From: Galdieria partita
Taxonomy: Eukaryota; Rhodophyta; Bangiophyceae; Galdieriales; Galdieriaceae
Length of the DNA: 64,000 bases
Direction of reading: 5' to 3'
Assembly: GCA_025991245.1 (NCBI GenBank)
Contig: BQMJ01000050.1
Location: 124,001-188,000, forward strand
Numbering within the stretch: the first letter of the stretch is position 1; each line of letters starts with the position of its first letter. The translations under genes were made by a program, and so were the position numbers. The notes below the pieces were generated by a model. It saw only the letters and a list, made by a program, of their open reading frames with translations. It did not search any database and had not been told where the DNA came from. Shown piece after piece: positions 30,101 through 42,027 of the stretch.

Positions 30101-31314
30101 AGGCACATACTTTATTAAAGTCGAATGATCCTCATTTTGTGTCGGAAGCACAAAGGTTAACGGCTGTATATTATTCATATTTAGAACAATTGGATGATAG
30201 ACTGCACAGGATGGTATCCGATGACAGCAACGAGAAAGGGGAACATGGTGTCAGTTTGACAAGGTCACTTTCAAAAGTATTTCGTAGTATTGCTAAAACA
30301 GGATCTAAAAAGAATCTTCGCCCTCGTAGCAGTTCGAATAGTAGTTGGGAGTCATTTGCAGCAGCTGCTGTGAGCATTATTGCTCCTGCAGAGGAAAATG
30401 ATGCCACTTGTTCTATGAAGCATACACGCAACTCAAATATGATTCCCTCATCAGAGACTACAAGCACAGAAAATATTCCAAGTGCGATTTCATCACCGGT
30501 CCGTGCTAGTGAATCTGTAGCACAGGGACATCAGAGCAATGTATCTTCTACCAAGCAAAATTCAGAACTTATGATTGAGAGGATTTCTCCAGCAGGAACG
30601 CCCAACAAAGATACTGCTCACTCAAAACTTGCAACGAATCAACTGCCTAGTAAAACTGACTCGCGAGACGATAACTTTGATTTAGATAGAAGAGCAGCAG
30701 AAGATAGAACGAAGCATACCCCGAATGATAGTCACGATGGAGCTTATAGTGGTTCACACGAGAAAAAACATTCTTCTAGACGTTCATTGAGTTCTTTTCT
30801 CATGGAGAAGCTTACCAAAATAGCCGGGCCGAAACAAGCGAACCTTGGCAAAGAGAACAAATTTTATTATGATGAAAAGTTAGGTAGATGGGTTTGTGAG
30901 GGTGGAGAGGAAAACAATGAGGAAGCTCCACCACCTCCACCTTCCAAACTTTTAGACTCATCGAATGCATCGCAGTTTACTTATGTGAAAGAACCTGAAG
31001 AGATACAAGATGATATGCATCGTGCGATGTCAAGGCGTCGTTGGAGCGCTCGCGCGAGATATGTCGATACATTTGGACAAGCTGATCAAATAAGTGGCAC
31101 GAAACCACCTCTTGTGGTTCCTCCATCGGCAGCAACGCGACAGATACTTAAGCATTCGGATGCAAGTGATATCTCGCAATTGGGTGTTAGTATGTTTACT
31201 CCCGCTCCGATTCATGGCAACTCTTCGGATGTTGGCAATGCAGACTGGAATGCATCGACTTATTCGGAGTCCAGCGGCAATAATGTTTCTGATGCGTTTG
31301 GTACAAATAACTAA
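27139..31314 (+). CDS. SEC16: Sec16 homologue, COPII coat assembly scaffold
   Basis: One uninterrupted 1391-codon frame from ATG 27139, the longest gene in the window and without introns. Residues 1-600 are Ser/Gln/Glu-rich and probably disordered. The central conserved domain starts near 618 (HAIVCFGPQGYLL, then PGAINIVSF). The helical ACE1 region follows (about 797-985), with NWAIALLLSKL, ILAGTPIY, and the repeated-helix pattern through LVETGRLVLAKHLC. Near the C-terminus, FYYDEKLGRWVCEGG before a poly-proline run is the Sec16 tail motif. Sec16 marks ER exit sites and organises Sec23/24-Sec13/31 coats. Large disordered N-termini are usual for the family. Confidence 0.88.
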   Translation: MYSSNIHIISQKEGEQHKEDDLTDIFAKPAESRNESSYQSGHTVWGQSQPFVDTTKPVHTGQTAALTVPTWKLSLEDSYKSGSQGTILEGSTENFLTSTQSVSTEKETVESQETTVPAQFASEFSYDSALERRRRLEAVIGAAKERAAKSFGSPSATAGESLVRQPAALVKNVEERSQRPKLTARAIRERLAASKYASFRTRSTAGSSVSSTTSLPFSRYNEELSQNLSRSPVTSRRKPVLDARLLTGSESHDANFHERFTSTSSVDDKIRSADELLSRLEMNTSSNFSRLVSHREHDKEEKPVAEKPLEMKSSQESILSSSVLPTNESSRRNMYTEAKQEAEIAFVDNSISPPGEREQSTFQFLDSGRMNTSDDLSSIFETKNPLEFQFSPFDVSAQAEFGSDINGKQMEQSLLNNQSSFEFPRSTTFSDSLEYSTKGQGHSSFPVDNWRNDEVFNSSNENLPLVTTSSSNMEDLSCIFEDKGPNDFPSCFLKEPPSSQFQSEAAKVEFEPVLFGISQGQVTVENSTYPTGNSSVGTLSYKPEKDPVFMKEEMEEIHLGGAEVAEDAVEQSHFRASLNNHSASLPSVSTDTRYTQASLDLSESSVPHLRSSLIFPEKHAIVCFGPQGYLLTSFPQIIPGFRVWNGREYVEDSSSTVVKPGAINIVSFIEMVEDTEEGFFECIRNLHEDSIYNLGTEPIKVFCEKIASSCRRHSESLLWNILKVLSSYSSETDYDSFRVELKSILCTKQQEGEFASTSTQFAKTGHVNDCNNRSLETLLSKSSKLEDVLQTAVVTENWAIALLLSKLVGSSLTENVTRQFVYSQLQEFPLIRFLVLLSNEVIPNLREMESVNWMTAARILFDCEASYRRKGLIAFGDYLSMHQSNIFASHCCYILAGTPIYSESFFSSRLTWEEKDPRMLLIGADPRSAVRASLTSIPSIMRTIFYVYLRENRLSIELSPFLLHLSYVLVETGRLVLAKHLCGFLVNKAHTLLKSNDPHFVSEAQRLTAVYYSYLEQLDDRLHRMVSDDSNEKGEHGVSLTRSLSKVFRSIAKTGSKKNLRPRSSSNSSWESFAAAAVSIIAPAEENDATCSMKHTRNSNMIPSSETTSTENIPSAISSPVRASESVAQGHQSNVSSTKQNSELMIERISPAGTPNKDTAHSKLATNQLPSKTDSRDDNFDLDRRAAEDRTKHTPNDSHDGAYSGSHEKKHSSRRSLSSFLMEKLTKIAGPKQANLGKENKFYYDEKLGRWVCEGGEENNEEAPPPPPSKLLDSSNASQFTYVKEPEEIQDDMHRAMSRRRWSARARYVDTFGQADQISGTKPPLVVPPSAATRQILKHSDASDISQLGVSMFTPAPIHGNSSDVGNADWNASTYSESSGNNVSDAFGTNN

Positions 31315-31946
31315 GAAAGTTCAAATTAAAAGCACTTCTCAATTTATGACACTATTACTCTTGCCTGTTTGTTGAGCCCCTCGAGTATTGGAGGCTCACT
31401 CGTTCAATTTTGCAAATCATTTTATTGTGCTGCACCAACATTTTCAGTCCTACTACCTTCCTTCAATTCCTTAGTTTTTTAAGAACTGTCAAATTTTTCA
31501 AAATAGACTACAACTTGTTGCATTTGATTCGAGTTGAAATTGGCAACGGGACTGATTTTTTTGATTCATTCCAGGCCTTCTCAACAGTGGACGAGTGAGA
31601 AAGCGGTAAATTTGAGTGGGGATAGTGAAGCGAATAGTCGCGTTGCCAAAAGTTGATCATTTTGAACCTTTCATTTTTCTTCCGGAACCAGATCGGTTTT
31701 ATGTCGTTCTATGAAAGAAAACATAAAAGTCACCAAAGTTTAGCCAACGGTTCTTTGAAAATCATGAATTGCTTCTTCACTCATCAGCCTACTTGTACAA
31801 TAACCACTACGCAAAAGTGAATGGCTTTGCATTTGATAGTTTTCCACAGCCCAAGTTATCGAATTTGTTTTTCTAAATTGGACTCTTGTGAAGGGTTGGA
31901 GGGCCGATTTGTTCGTGTTTGAGTTCTGAGAAAGCTTTTTCGTTTC
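31315..31946. other. Intergenic, LSM14 promoter side
   Basis: This 632-bp stretch lies between two plus-strand genes. Frames here have no ATG-initiated domain. It should contain the Sec16 3' UTR and the LSM14 promoter. Nothing else is recognised. Confidence 0.4.
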
Positions 31947-33591
31947 ATGGACCAAGTACCGCACTTTGAATTGAATAATAGTCGATATGAAACTTATGGG
32001 CAGCAGAGCCGACCTATTGGTTCTGGTTTGTCCCCTAGAACTACACAAATTCCACAATGGGCGCCAACTTCCTCACAGACTCTAACTGCTCCCTACATAG
32101 GAGCAAGAGTTTCGTTGATTTCTAACTCAGAAATTCGATACGAAGGTACTTTGGTAGATATTGACACGAAGGTGAGGTGGAATAGCTGTTTGAAAGTCTC
32201 AAAACAAACTTTTTGGATTAGGAAAGCACTCTCTCCTTGCAAAATGTAAGAACACTAGGAACAGAAGGAAGACCTAGAAACGGCCCACAGGTATGTTTTT
32301 AGTTTTTGTAATTTGAGGAATTGATGGTTTGGTAGATCCCACCCTCACCCGAACTTTACGATTACATTGTGTTCAGGGGTTCCGATATAAAGGACTTACA
32401 AGTTTTGGAACCTCCGTTGCGACAAAATGTATTTCAGCAGTATCATCGATCCCTTGACGACCCGGCAATTTTAAGTGGTGGCTCTTCATATTCTCCTTTC
32501 GGAGGCATGGGGTATAGCGCATTGTATGACTCCCATTCTGTAGGTGGAACAAATCAAGGAATTCCTTCTGTATTACCACAACAAAGTTTTCACTCTCAGC
32601 CCCAACAACAATATCCGGGAGTTTTTTCACCTTTTCAACACAGTCCTTGGGGTTTGGTTCCGACTGAGAATAGTCAAGATTCCCTAGAAGCTGAACGAAA
32701 ATTGAATATCCCGTATGTATCAGATAGACAAGGTCAAGCAACTATTTCTTTAGGAGGTACGCAACGATTGGAACGCCCCGAAACAGAAACTTCGAAGGCG
32801 ACTCTGCCAACAGTTGGAGTACCTTCAAAACCTCGAGGCTGGGGACCACCTCCAACTAAGGACTTGGATCCAAGACAGGTCAAAGAGTCGTATAGCCAAG
32901 ATATCTCTCAGCAAATGAAAGATGCTGAAAGAAAGGACTCGTTTCATAAAGAATTGACCGAGTCAAAACCAATTACAAACAGTAACAAAGTTGAAGCAAA
33001 TGGAGTCAGCTCGTCGGATCGTAATAGTGTTCGCGGTTATAGACAAAGTCATGATAGGGGGGCTTACCGAGGTAGAGGTCGCCCATACTATAGATCTTAT
33101 AGAGGAGGTGGTTCTCGAGGTCGAAATAGAGTGCAGAATTCCGTTTCAGCGAAGGAGTCTCATGTAGAAGAGTTTGATGTAGTTGCGATGAATGAAAAAT
33201 TCGAAAAGGTACACTTAGAAGAGAAGAATATTGCAGAACAACAAGTAGTTGGAACAGAGAGGAAATATGATAAGCAAGTCAGCTTTTTTGACCGTTTGTC
33301 TTCTTCCACAACGGAGTCTAAGGAAGACGACAGGTTCAAATTGTCTGAGTGAGTTTTGGAACTTTTTTGTCGAAATTTCATTTCATTTTTGAATTTCATA
33401 GGATGCGGAAGCTTGATGCAGAAACTTTTGGTCGAGACTCCTTGAGTCAAAGAGGAGGAGGTGGAGCCTGGCATGGTCCAAATCGTTATGGGGGGAGAGG
33501 TCGTTCTCATTATTATGAGAGTGGTAACCCGGGATTGAGTCGACCGCACAGTTCAGGCCGTGTTTATCGTATTCGTGGAAGTACTTCATAA
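31947..33591 (+). CDS. LSM14: LSM14/Scd6/RAP55 family P-body protein
   Basis: Four exons (31947..32171, 32222..32290, 32336..33348, 33402..33591) encode 498 residues. The Lsm domain (about 48-117) reads [29 protein letters not shown] and [14 protein letters not shown], and is assembled across two introns. The middle is Gln/Ser/Pro-rich. The C-terminal half has RGG-type repeats ([14 protein letters not shown]), an FDF-like box ([12 protein letters not shown], ~375), an FFD box (SFFDRLSS, ~415), a TFG box (DAETFG, ~442, split by the last intron) and a second RGG tract. This is the canonical order for Scd6/LSM14, a translational repressor and decapping partner in P-bodies. DCP2 lies further along the same window. 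Confidence 0.93.
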
Positions 33592-33703
33592 CTGCAAATA
33601 TGAAATCTTTTCTTGTCGGTCACGTGTGAGTTTTGACACCATTTTTTAGAATAGTGCAATTTTTATATGAGTTATCCATGAAAAGTTAATGAGTCGTATA
33701 AAA

Positions 33704-34829
33704 CTACATTTCCTTGGTGTTCATGACTCTTCTATATATGTCATTCATAATATCAGGTCGAAGCATATGTTGAACAGGAATTTCTTTTTGAATAGTTTGT
33801 TCATAAATAAGCATAATAGTTTCTGGTTGAATACTCAAAAAATACAAATCCAATATATAGATTGAATTGCGAATTCTTATAGCTGATAATGTTTGGTCTA
33901 TATTTGACTTGGCACTCTTTTTCTTTTCCGGAAAGGTCCTTTCTTCTTCATCTTCCGCATATGCTGTGGTCTCATCTATGTAGATCCAAACGTAACCATT
34001 ATTGCCTAAAATGATATCTATGCCACAAGGTAAATGATGAAAATGCTTCTTGGAACGTTTCACAAGTTGCGCAGTAACAGATATAAATATACCGTTCTCT
34101 AATTTTCCATATTTTAAAGAACGAGTGTGAAGCATAATAAGGCCATCTTGTTTCAACTAAAATTTGTCTGAATAGATTGCAAGCCATCAAGGAAACTGAC
34201 TTCATACCTCCTGAACTTCTGCGCTGATCAAGTCATCTTGGTCGTAAAACTCGCGCATTTTCAATTCATCTTCGTAGGTACGTCTTCTTTGAACCCCACC
34301 AGGCAGATTAACTGCTGAACTATACAACGCATACAGTTTCAAGTAAGAGACATAACTCATTCTTTCCTTACAACATTACTTACAGAAGAAGGACAGCATC
34401 CTGTCTAGAGTTTACATCTACCTTCCATCTTCTTGAGACTACATCTCGGATTCGCCCGACAACTACGTCACCAACTTCTGCTGAATAACGAGCTCGTATC
34501 GGCAAAACGGCCACGAGTTTATTTACTCGTTCTACAAGTCCGGCTACGGTAGAGGTAAGTCTTGTGCCTTGTACCTAGAAACATACAACGTTGAACAACT
34601 GTTTCGCCACTTACACACTTACCATAGTACCGTGACCGCGAACGACATTTTCTTGTGACAAGATATCATCACCAGGTGCTACAAACCTGTGCCAATCGTA
34701 AAACTTTGAATATTGATTTTGAGTCGAAGCTTACTGACTGCTTTTAGCAACAGAAGGAGCAAGGGTTGCTTCTTGTTGTTCGAAAGACCTCACAAAAACT
34801 GAAGCATCTTGCGTCTTTTGTTTGTCCAT
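33704..34829 (-). CDS. RRP4: Exosome complex component RRP4 (EXOSC2)
   Basis: Five exons (34829..34735, 34686..34623, 34574..34384, 34319..34208, 34156..33704; introns 48-64 bp) encode 304 residues. The N-terminal VAPGDDIL...VVRGHGTM motif is the RRP4 NTD signature. The S1 domain follows (VGDVVVGRIRDV...WKVDVNSRQDAVLLLSAVNLPGG), then LHTRSLKYGKLENG and the KH part with KRSKKHFHHLPCGIDIILGNNGYVWIY. RRP4 is one of the three cap proteins of the RNA exosome and guides RNA into the core for 3'-5' decay in nucleus and cytoplasm. It converges on LSM14 with 112 bp between stop codons. Confidence 0.95.
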
Positions 34830-35029
34830 TCTTCCTTCAGCTGAAAAGAATTAATGGCCGAACAAATCAATCTATGAACAACTTTGCCAATCTCTGGCTG
34901 CAAAATCTGCAAATAACAGTCTTCATGTTCTGAAATTTTAAAATCCAATAATGGACTATTACCAACAAATGATTTGATATAAAAGAGTGTCCTTAGTTTA
35001 CTTCACCGAAAGTATCACTGGGATGAATA

Positions 35030-37424
35030 CTATGAACTTGAAAAACTATCATAGTGAAACAAAGCACTGATTTCCTTCTTATATCTCTTATAAACCTCAG
35101 ACCGCTTAACCTTCAAAGTTTGTGTCAACAAGCCATTCTCAACAGTGAATGGTGCAAGTAGCAAATGAAATGTACGAACGAGGTCGTTTGGTGTAAAATT
35201 TGGACGAGAAACGACTCGCTCATACAATTCTTTGCGAACAAGTTGTTTGATGCGCTCCATTTTTGTCAGTTTCACTTCTTCTTCTCTCAGAAAAGAATCC
35301 TTTGAGGGTTGTTGTCTTGCTTCTTCTATTGCTGTTACATACTCAGATGAGAGGATTCCTTCCGCCTTGAGGTATTCCAAGGAAGGTACAAGAAGGGCGC
35401 CTAAATGTTTTTCATCTTGACCAACCAATATTACTTGGTCAAATAATGGACTCTCCAAAATTGCATCTTCTATTGGCTGAGGCTCAATATTTTCACCATT
35501 GTTAAGAACAATAACATCCTTATAACGACCACTAATAACTATATGGCCATTGTTTGGTACAATCCAGGCCAAATCTCCAGTATTGAAAAAGCCATCTTTG
35601 AAAAAGACATCCGTTCTTTCAAGTTCTCTGTAATAACCTCTTAGGACACCAGGACCCCTCACTAATAATAATCCCATATTACCGCTCTTCAATTCTTCCC
35701 TGGTTTCTGGATGGACCACTTTTACTTGAGTACCAGGTAAACATCTCCCAGAAGAACCCAATATATTTTCCCAACCTGGCCTTCTATGTGAAACTACAGG
35801 ACTAGTTTCCGTCAGTCCATATCCAACCAATAAACATATTCCTGTAGAAGCATAAAATTCTTCCAAGTAAAAAGGTAAAGAACCACCTCCACAAATTCCA
35901 CATTGTACTCTACCACCTAAAACATTTCTTATCTTGGACCAAACCTAAATTGTCAAAACATTATTAAATGAATAAATTCCTCATCCAAAAGCCAAAACAA
36001 ACCATACCATCCAGTTTGCCAAATGATGAAAGATAAATAGAGAAATGAGTATGAACAAGGCTTTCACTTTCTTCCACAGACTGCAGTTTATACGAAATAT
36101 GTCCAACTCGAACAAAGTACGAAAAGCTCTATGATAGTTGAGCGATACGAAACTGAACATTCCTATAAGATATCGTCTAAGTAGGCTTTGTTTCGAAATG
36201 TTCGACATGATATTGTTATATAAACTCTCAAATACTCGAGGAACCGCTACTAAGAAGTGAGGCTTATGTAACTGCAAATCATTCCGTAGATTACGCACAT
36301 TCGAGTATACTATGCAAACCCCTCGAGCAAAAAAAAAGTATTCAGCAGTTCTTTCAAATACGTGCCAACACGGAAGAATACTGACAAAAACATTGCCAGG
36401 AACTGGACTACTCTTCCCAATGTCAATTGATGCTATCTGATAGAGTAAGTTTTCATGAGTAAGTTCAACTCCCTTGGGTTTCCCTGTCGTACCCGAAGTG
36501 TAAATCAAAGTAGCCAAGTCCGAAGATGCAGCAAATGGGTGAGATATTTCATTCTGATAGTTCCAACATTCCCGAATAAGAGAATCAAAAGAAAAAATCT
36601 TAAGTTGAGGAAAGTCTGTAGGAATCTTTCCCCATAAGACGATTGCAAACTTTAACTTGTCACTTCCCTAGAGCTTGTTGGTTAAATGAAACTGCAATTG
36701 GATCAATAAGACTGACCAAATTTTCCACCAAACGAACCAAAACTTGTGCATTCTCCGCAACTAAACCTACACTTTCGCTATGCTCATAGATATAACACAA
36801 TTCAGGAAGAGGAGCACCAGAACCTCGAACTGCAGAAGCAGCACCAATAGTCATGACTGCTTGGTCTACTACTAACCAACGATAGCTATTTTCTGAAACC
36901 AGACAGACCTTGTTTCCTCTTTTGAGTCCAAGTCTCTTCAAAGCCACTGCACAGGCTCGAATGTTATTGTATAATTCGAGAAAGGTAAGTTCTGTAGATT
37001 GTCCGTTATGTTGATCCACAACAGCGACACGATTGCCTTCTTTTTCTGCCAAGTCTTTCCACATGTGAGGCACACTTGGCCATTTTCTTAAGGCTTCCTT
37101 TATAGGCTGCGGAAGAGGAAACTCCCCTGTGCTAGGAGATTGTTCCTTTGCAAACGATTCCGACAATGACAAATCCTTTACATTTTCCGTAGCAGAGGAC
37201 GTTAAATTTGAAATATTGATACACTTTTTTCTAATACTGAAGAAAACCAATCGATCGAGAGGGTCGTAACGGTTCTTCCTCCAGTTTGGAGTCAAAACTC
37301 GACGTTTACAAGTTCTCCGACCTTCCGCAATATTTCTAAGAAACACGCACTGAGGGCTCTCTGAGCCTGTACTAACTGTTGGAATAAAAGAATAACAGTT
37401 TCCGTACAACTCGGTCCAGTTCAT
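35030..37424 (-). CDS. Plastid long-chain acyl-ACP/acyl-CoA synthetase (AAE15/16-like)
   Basis: Three exons (37424..36717, 36667..36008, 35944..35030) encode 760 residues. The ~100-residue N-terminus, rich in Ser, Arg and Lys, suits plastid targeting. The AMP-binding signature YTSGTTGKPKG lies at ~291-301, the TE motif GYGLTETSP near 500, and GYYRELERT and SGRYKDVIVLNNGENIEP follow. The pattern around VVRGSGAPLPELCYIYEHSESVGL, where plant proteins have RGS..S.EELLQIY.HSESVAL, points to the plant AAE15/16 and cyanobacterial acyl-ACP synthetase branch rather than peroxisomal LACS. A hydrophobic stretch (FILISLFIFHHLANWMVWFVLAFG includes intron-read residues) borders intron 2. It activates free fatty acids in the plastid, probably recycling them onto ACP. 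Confidence 0.88.
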
Positions 37425-37523
37425 TTTCTACAAACACTCTTTACACAAATCCTTCGAGGATTTCGCCAGATTAGATGTTGACTTTCGTTTATTACTTCTC
37501 CATGGATTGAGCTACTAAAAATA

Positions 37524-39025
37524 TCAAGAAGAGTTTGAAACCAAAAGAGGTCCTTCTGACTCTTCTACGTTTGTTCTTCTTAGTTTTCTTATAAACCTAT
37601 TGTAGAGATATCGACTTGATATGAAAATGACTATCCCAATAATAACCAAAGGAAGAAAATAAACAAGTTGGGTTGAGGGAAGCCATTGCATCCACTTAGA
37701 ATAGCTCAATGTCTCTCTCCATACACACAATTTCTTACGTTGGCTATCATTAAGTGCAAACTCATTCAGATAATGAATAAACGCTGTTAGAGGACATGGA
37801 TCATCACAAACAGGCAATCGAATAGTAGCGTTGTTATATTCTAAATGTACATAATAATTATTCAAATTCTCAGAAACATCGACAGAATCATTCAAATGTA
37901 ATTCCAATATGATAGTAGAATTATAAGGTGGATTAAATCCATCAAATGCTTGCCAACAACTCAATAGTGAAGCAATCGTCGTATCATGACCAGAATACAC
38001 AATGAATTTCAGGAGTGACTTTTGACTCACTCTGCTCAAGATATGGGATATAATATCCTCCAAAAGCAAGCCCGCCAATAACTTTTGAACTTCTTTGCTT
38101 TCATAACTTCTTTGATAGACCCAAGCTGTGACATTCTCTACTTGATGAAATAATTCTTCGTCTAGTTGCGGAACTTGAATATCGTGTGATTGGTCACAAA
38201 TCCTTGTACCACTAAGGAACATATTCTTTACGCATAAATTACTTACCACACATCCAAAATTCTTCCCAAATCATCCAAATCACAGTGTTCTAGACCAGTA
38301 ATATTTGCAACACGTTGCAACAATAGCCAACTTTCATTTCTTTTTGCAAGCCAGTCTTGAGATTCACGAAGCTGTTCTAAAATTTGCTCATGTCTGGGAC
38401 AATTCGCACCTACTTTTATCATTGTATCATTATTACGTACATCTGAGTGAATGGGTATTGGTTGCCAGAAAAAAGGAAGTGCCGGAGTAAGTACTGTGCC
38501 ATCCTCATCAGTAACAAAAGGCCCCGTTTCATAAGGATAAAATCCTGCCATCTGACAATAAGCACTCATCAGGGTACGATCTGTGTCACTAGAAAGAACC
38601 ATAACCTACAAAACTAATTACAACAACCTTAAGAACACCCAATCGTGATATACCTCGTCGACAGAGAGATTTTCAAGGAGAAAACCGGAGTCTATATATC
38701 TTTGTCGAAGCCTCCTTGAAAAAGTTCGATTGAGAAGCTAAAACAAACAGAAAACACATACCTCCCAAGTTCGAAATGAGCTCTCATCCCTTGGGCAGTA
38801 AGTTGTCCAGGACCCTTGAAGACTTCACTAAAGCATGTAGAGAAACCCGATACTTACTCCTGGCCACAGATGGTAGGGTTTGGGATCATTGGGATAGGTA
38901 TTCAGTGGTGAACGATCTCCATGTCTACATATTTCTATAACTTGAACCAGTTTTGCCTCACAAATGATTGTAAAAGCAAAATACGCCAGCAACAATAACC
39001 GCCATACAATCCCTCTTCTAATCAT
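37524..39025 (-). CDS. Histidine acid phosphatase with C-terminal membrane anchor
   Basis: Five exons (39025..38858, 38814..38762, 38714..38654, 38605..38247, 38202..37524) encode 439 residues. The start at 39025 gives a signal peptide ending near Ala24. The catalytic RHGDRSP is at 34-40 and the acid/base pair SGHDTT at 284-289. Splicing restores WPGGPGQLTAQGM, ELGRRLRQRYI and SSDTDRTLMSA, all typical of prostatic/lysosomal acid phosphatases. Several N-glycosylation sequons are present. A transmembrane helix (FLPLVIIGIVIFISSRYL) and a short basic tail close the protein, as in animal lysosomal acid phosphatase ACP2. It probably hydrolyses phosphomonoesters in an acidic vacuole or at the surface. 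Confidence 0.9.
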
Positions 39026-39132
39026 AAGCCTCAACGAAAAAATCTTTCCATGTTTATTCAAAACAACAATTTGAGTGTCCAAACATTCCACAAATACATA
39101 TGAAGTAGGAATGATTCTATCTGTTGTATGTT

Positions 39133-42027
39133 CTAAGCGATTGCACTACAGACTAACTCGCTAACATTCAAATCCTCACTCCTTACTGTGAGATTCAGGA
39201 TAACAGCATCAGGCTCCTTCACAAATTCGGCGTAGCATACAACCCATATGCAATCCGTTTCAGTGACTAAACTTCCACCAAACAAAGAAATATGTTGAGT
39301 TGCATATGTTGAGACTTGGCCACCTTCCACAACTGTCATTCCAAGGAAATCTCTAACAGCATTTAGAGCTGAAGGAATGGATTGATGCATACTCAAAGCA
39401 AAGGTCTCTCTAACCTCATTTTGTGAACCAAACTTGTCCCATATATCTTTAAAACGGGCATTCGTTTGTTGAAGAGGAACCATATAATCGGAAATTCCAA
39501 ACGAAAGGTCTTCAAGTTTGTACTCTTCATCAAAACCTTTGTCATCCACTTCCCCAGTGGAAGGATTCATTTCTTTCACAACGTAACGCACTTCACAAGG
39601 CGCATCTCCAATTGGATAAAAGCCTTCTAGCCTTTGTAAAATAACAAAGGCATGTTGTGGAGATCCATATTTTAACAACGAAACCGGTATGTTCTTAACT
39701 AACTGAAGTCCCTCTATTGAACTCAAATCTGTAACGACCTGAACATTTTCCAGAATTTGATCCTCCAATGTGCTCACAATAATAAATTCCAAAACAATAT
39801 ATTGACGGTAGGTATGCTTCACATAGGAAACATTGTATTCCGTTTCAGGCTCTGTTAATTCAGCTGATAAACTAGTTTTGAGGGGAGTTCCTAAAGAAGC
39901 CAACTCCTCAATTTCCGAAAGAAGACTGTTCGCATTTCTCCAGCCGGGCATCTCCTTGGTTTGCGAAGAGGAGGCAAGTGAAACGTTGCCCCAATCATCC
40001 GTATCTACATTTGATTCTTCTGTTTTCCCTGGAATATCTGTAGTCGTCATATGCTCTGATGCTCCAAGACTCGCAACTGCTTTCGGAACATTTACCACAT
40101 CAAACTCTTCGTTGAAGTCTTCCCTACTCAAGTAATCAACAAGACTATTCTCCAACTCTGGCAAAGAATATGGTAACTGAGGAAACTCCTTGATTGTTGT
40201 AGGACTGGACACTGGTTCTTCACCTTCGTCTATTTTAATAAGACTATTTTCTTCGTCAGCCATACGTTGACACTGACTCAAGAAATAGGAGGCACGGTCA
40301 CGAACTTCATCATCACTGTCATGGAGGCACTGTTTTAAAAGAACCACAATAGCCTTTCTGGTTTTCGAGGTCGAATTCTCATCCAGAAATCGTGCCAAAG
40401 AAGAAACTGCAGCAGCACGAACAGCAGCATTTTCTAAAATAATCCTGTTATAAATATAGCGAATATACTTTCCAGGTTGAGACATCTTGGGGCCTTCCTG
40501 ACCCAACAGGTGAAGAATTCTTGCAGAAAGGAACGGATGCTCACAATCTTCAATAAACTCACATAAATGCGACAAACATATCTCTTTGGATTGTGGAATC
40601 TCGTTTAACAGAGAAAAATAGGCATCGACAACTGCTCTCTTAAACTCAAAACCACCTTCTTCACGCAAAGAACTTCCTAAGAAGTTGAGTAAAGAATAAT
40701 AACTGACAAAAGATAAGTAATTCGAAAAAGCCACAAATATATAAACAAAATACCTATTTGGATATTTCAACACCAAAGAATGTACAGCTTCTACAATTTG
40801 AACTCGAAACTCATCTGGTAACTCCATAAACTTGGACTGAATTTTCTTCAGAAAACCTTCAATAGTCTGTTCTCGAGCACCTCGAAGTACTGTTGCGATT
40901 GCAAGAGTCGTAATTGCTCTATTCTTATCATGAAGAAAGTCTTCAAAGTCAAAGGGATCAAACCATTGCTGGTTGGGATACAGGTATGTCGCCTTGTTTA
41001 GAATTCTCAAAGCTGCATGTCTCACAACCGAACTTCTTCGCAGCAAGTGTGAGTTCACAATTGTCACTGTCTTCTTTACTTCTTCTCTTGATATTCCCGG
41101 AACTGAAATAATGGATCTTGCAGCTTCACATACCACCATATCCGATGGATGCCTCAGACAACTTTCAATGAATTCGAAAAAAGGACGACGTTCACTTGTA
41201 CTTTCGCTAGCGTAAGTTTCTCCAATAATACGAAGTATAGATCTGATAAGAAGACAACAAGCAAAAGCAGAACGAATACCCGAGCGAGCAAGGCCTTGAA
41301 CTAGCTTAGATACTGCCAGACGGTCATGCTGTCTGATCTGATAGAGTAAAGCTAACGCGTGATACTGAACCATAGGTGAGGGATGCTCCAGAGCCTGAGT
41401 TATTTCCGAGATCCATCTACGAACCACGTCTCCCTTATTATGAAGCAGAAGATGTTGGCCTGAAACTAGCGCTGCAGAGGCTACGACAGGATTCCTATCA
41501 ACTATTTCTTGTTTCAAGTACCGTTCAATTTGGCTAACCATCTGGGAGTCTGTTATTCGACATAGCACTCTTGTTGCGTTGGCACGATACATATCTTCTC
41601 TAGAGTTCACGTCTTTCATTAAACAATTAGTAACAATAATAACTTCATCTGCAGCACCAGCGAGTTCCTTTATAGATAAATAGACTAATCTTCGCAGCGT
41701 AGGCTACGAAATAACGAAAGCGTCAAAGATACACAAAACTGTGCGAGGGTTGAAACTCACCTCATTGGATTGAAAAAGCTTTGTTATCGAAAAAAAAACT
41801 TCAGTGGCCTCAGTACTTGAAAGCCTTTCCCCGTGTCCAACTAGATACAATAAACGAACAAGTGCGTCAACACACTTGCGGGGTTTCAAGTGCAAGTCAT
41901 TAAATATTCGACATTCTTGAAGTACTGCTCCTTTTTCGATTCCTAGAAAAGGGGAAACTACCAAGTCGTCTTCGTTTTTCAACTTGATAGTTGGCAAGTC
42001 GTCTTTACTTAGAGAAAGCGTTGCCAT
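39133..42027 (-). CDS. COPG: Coatomer subunit gamma (COPI coat)
   Basis: Three exons (42027..41761, 41703..40754, 40702..39133) encode about 928 residues. The N-terminal HEAT-repeat trunk includes KDVNSREDMYRANATRVLCRI, AALVSGQHLL, FEDFLHDKNRAITTLAIATVL and LREEGGFEFKRAVVD. The appendage is seen from QYIVLEFIIVSTLEDQ to the C-terminal LFGGSLV and VRSEDLNVSEL. The 51-bp intron 40753..40703 has a multiple-of-three length and no stop; it was recognised because the trunk reads KYPN-SYYSLLNFLGSSLREEGG only when it is removed. Gamma-COP forms the adaptor-like half of the COPI coat for Golgi-to-ER transport. Confidence 0.96.
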
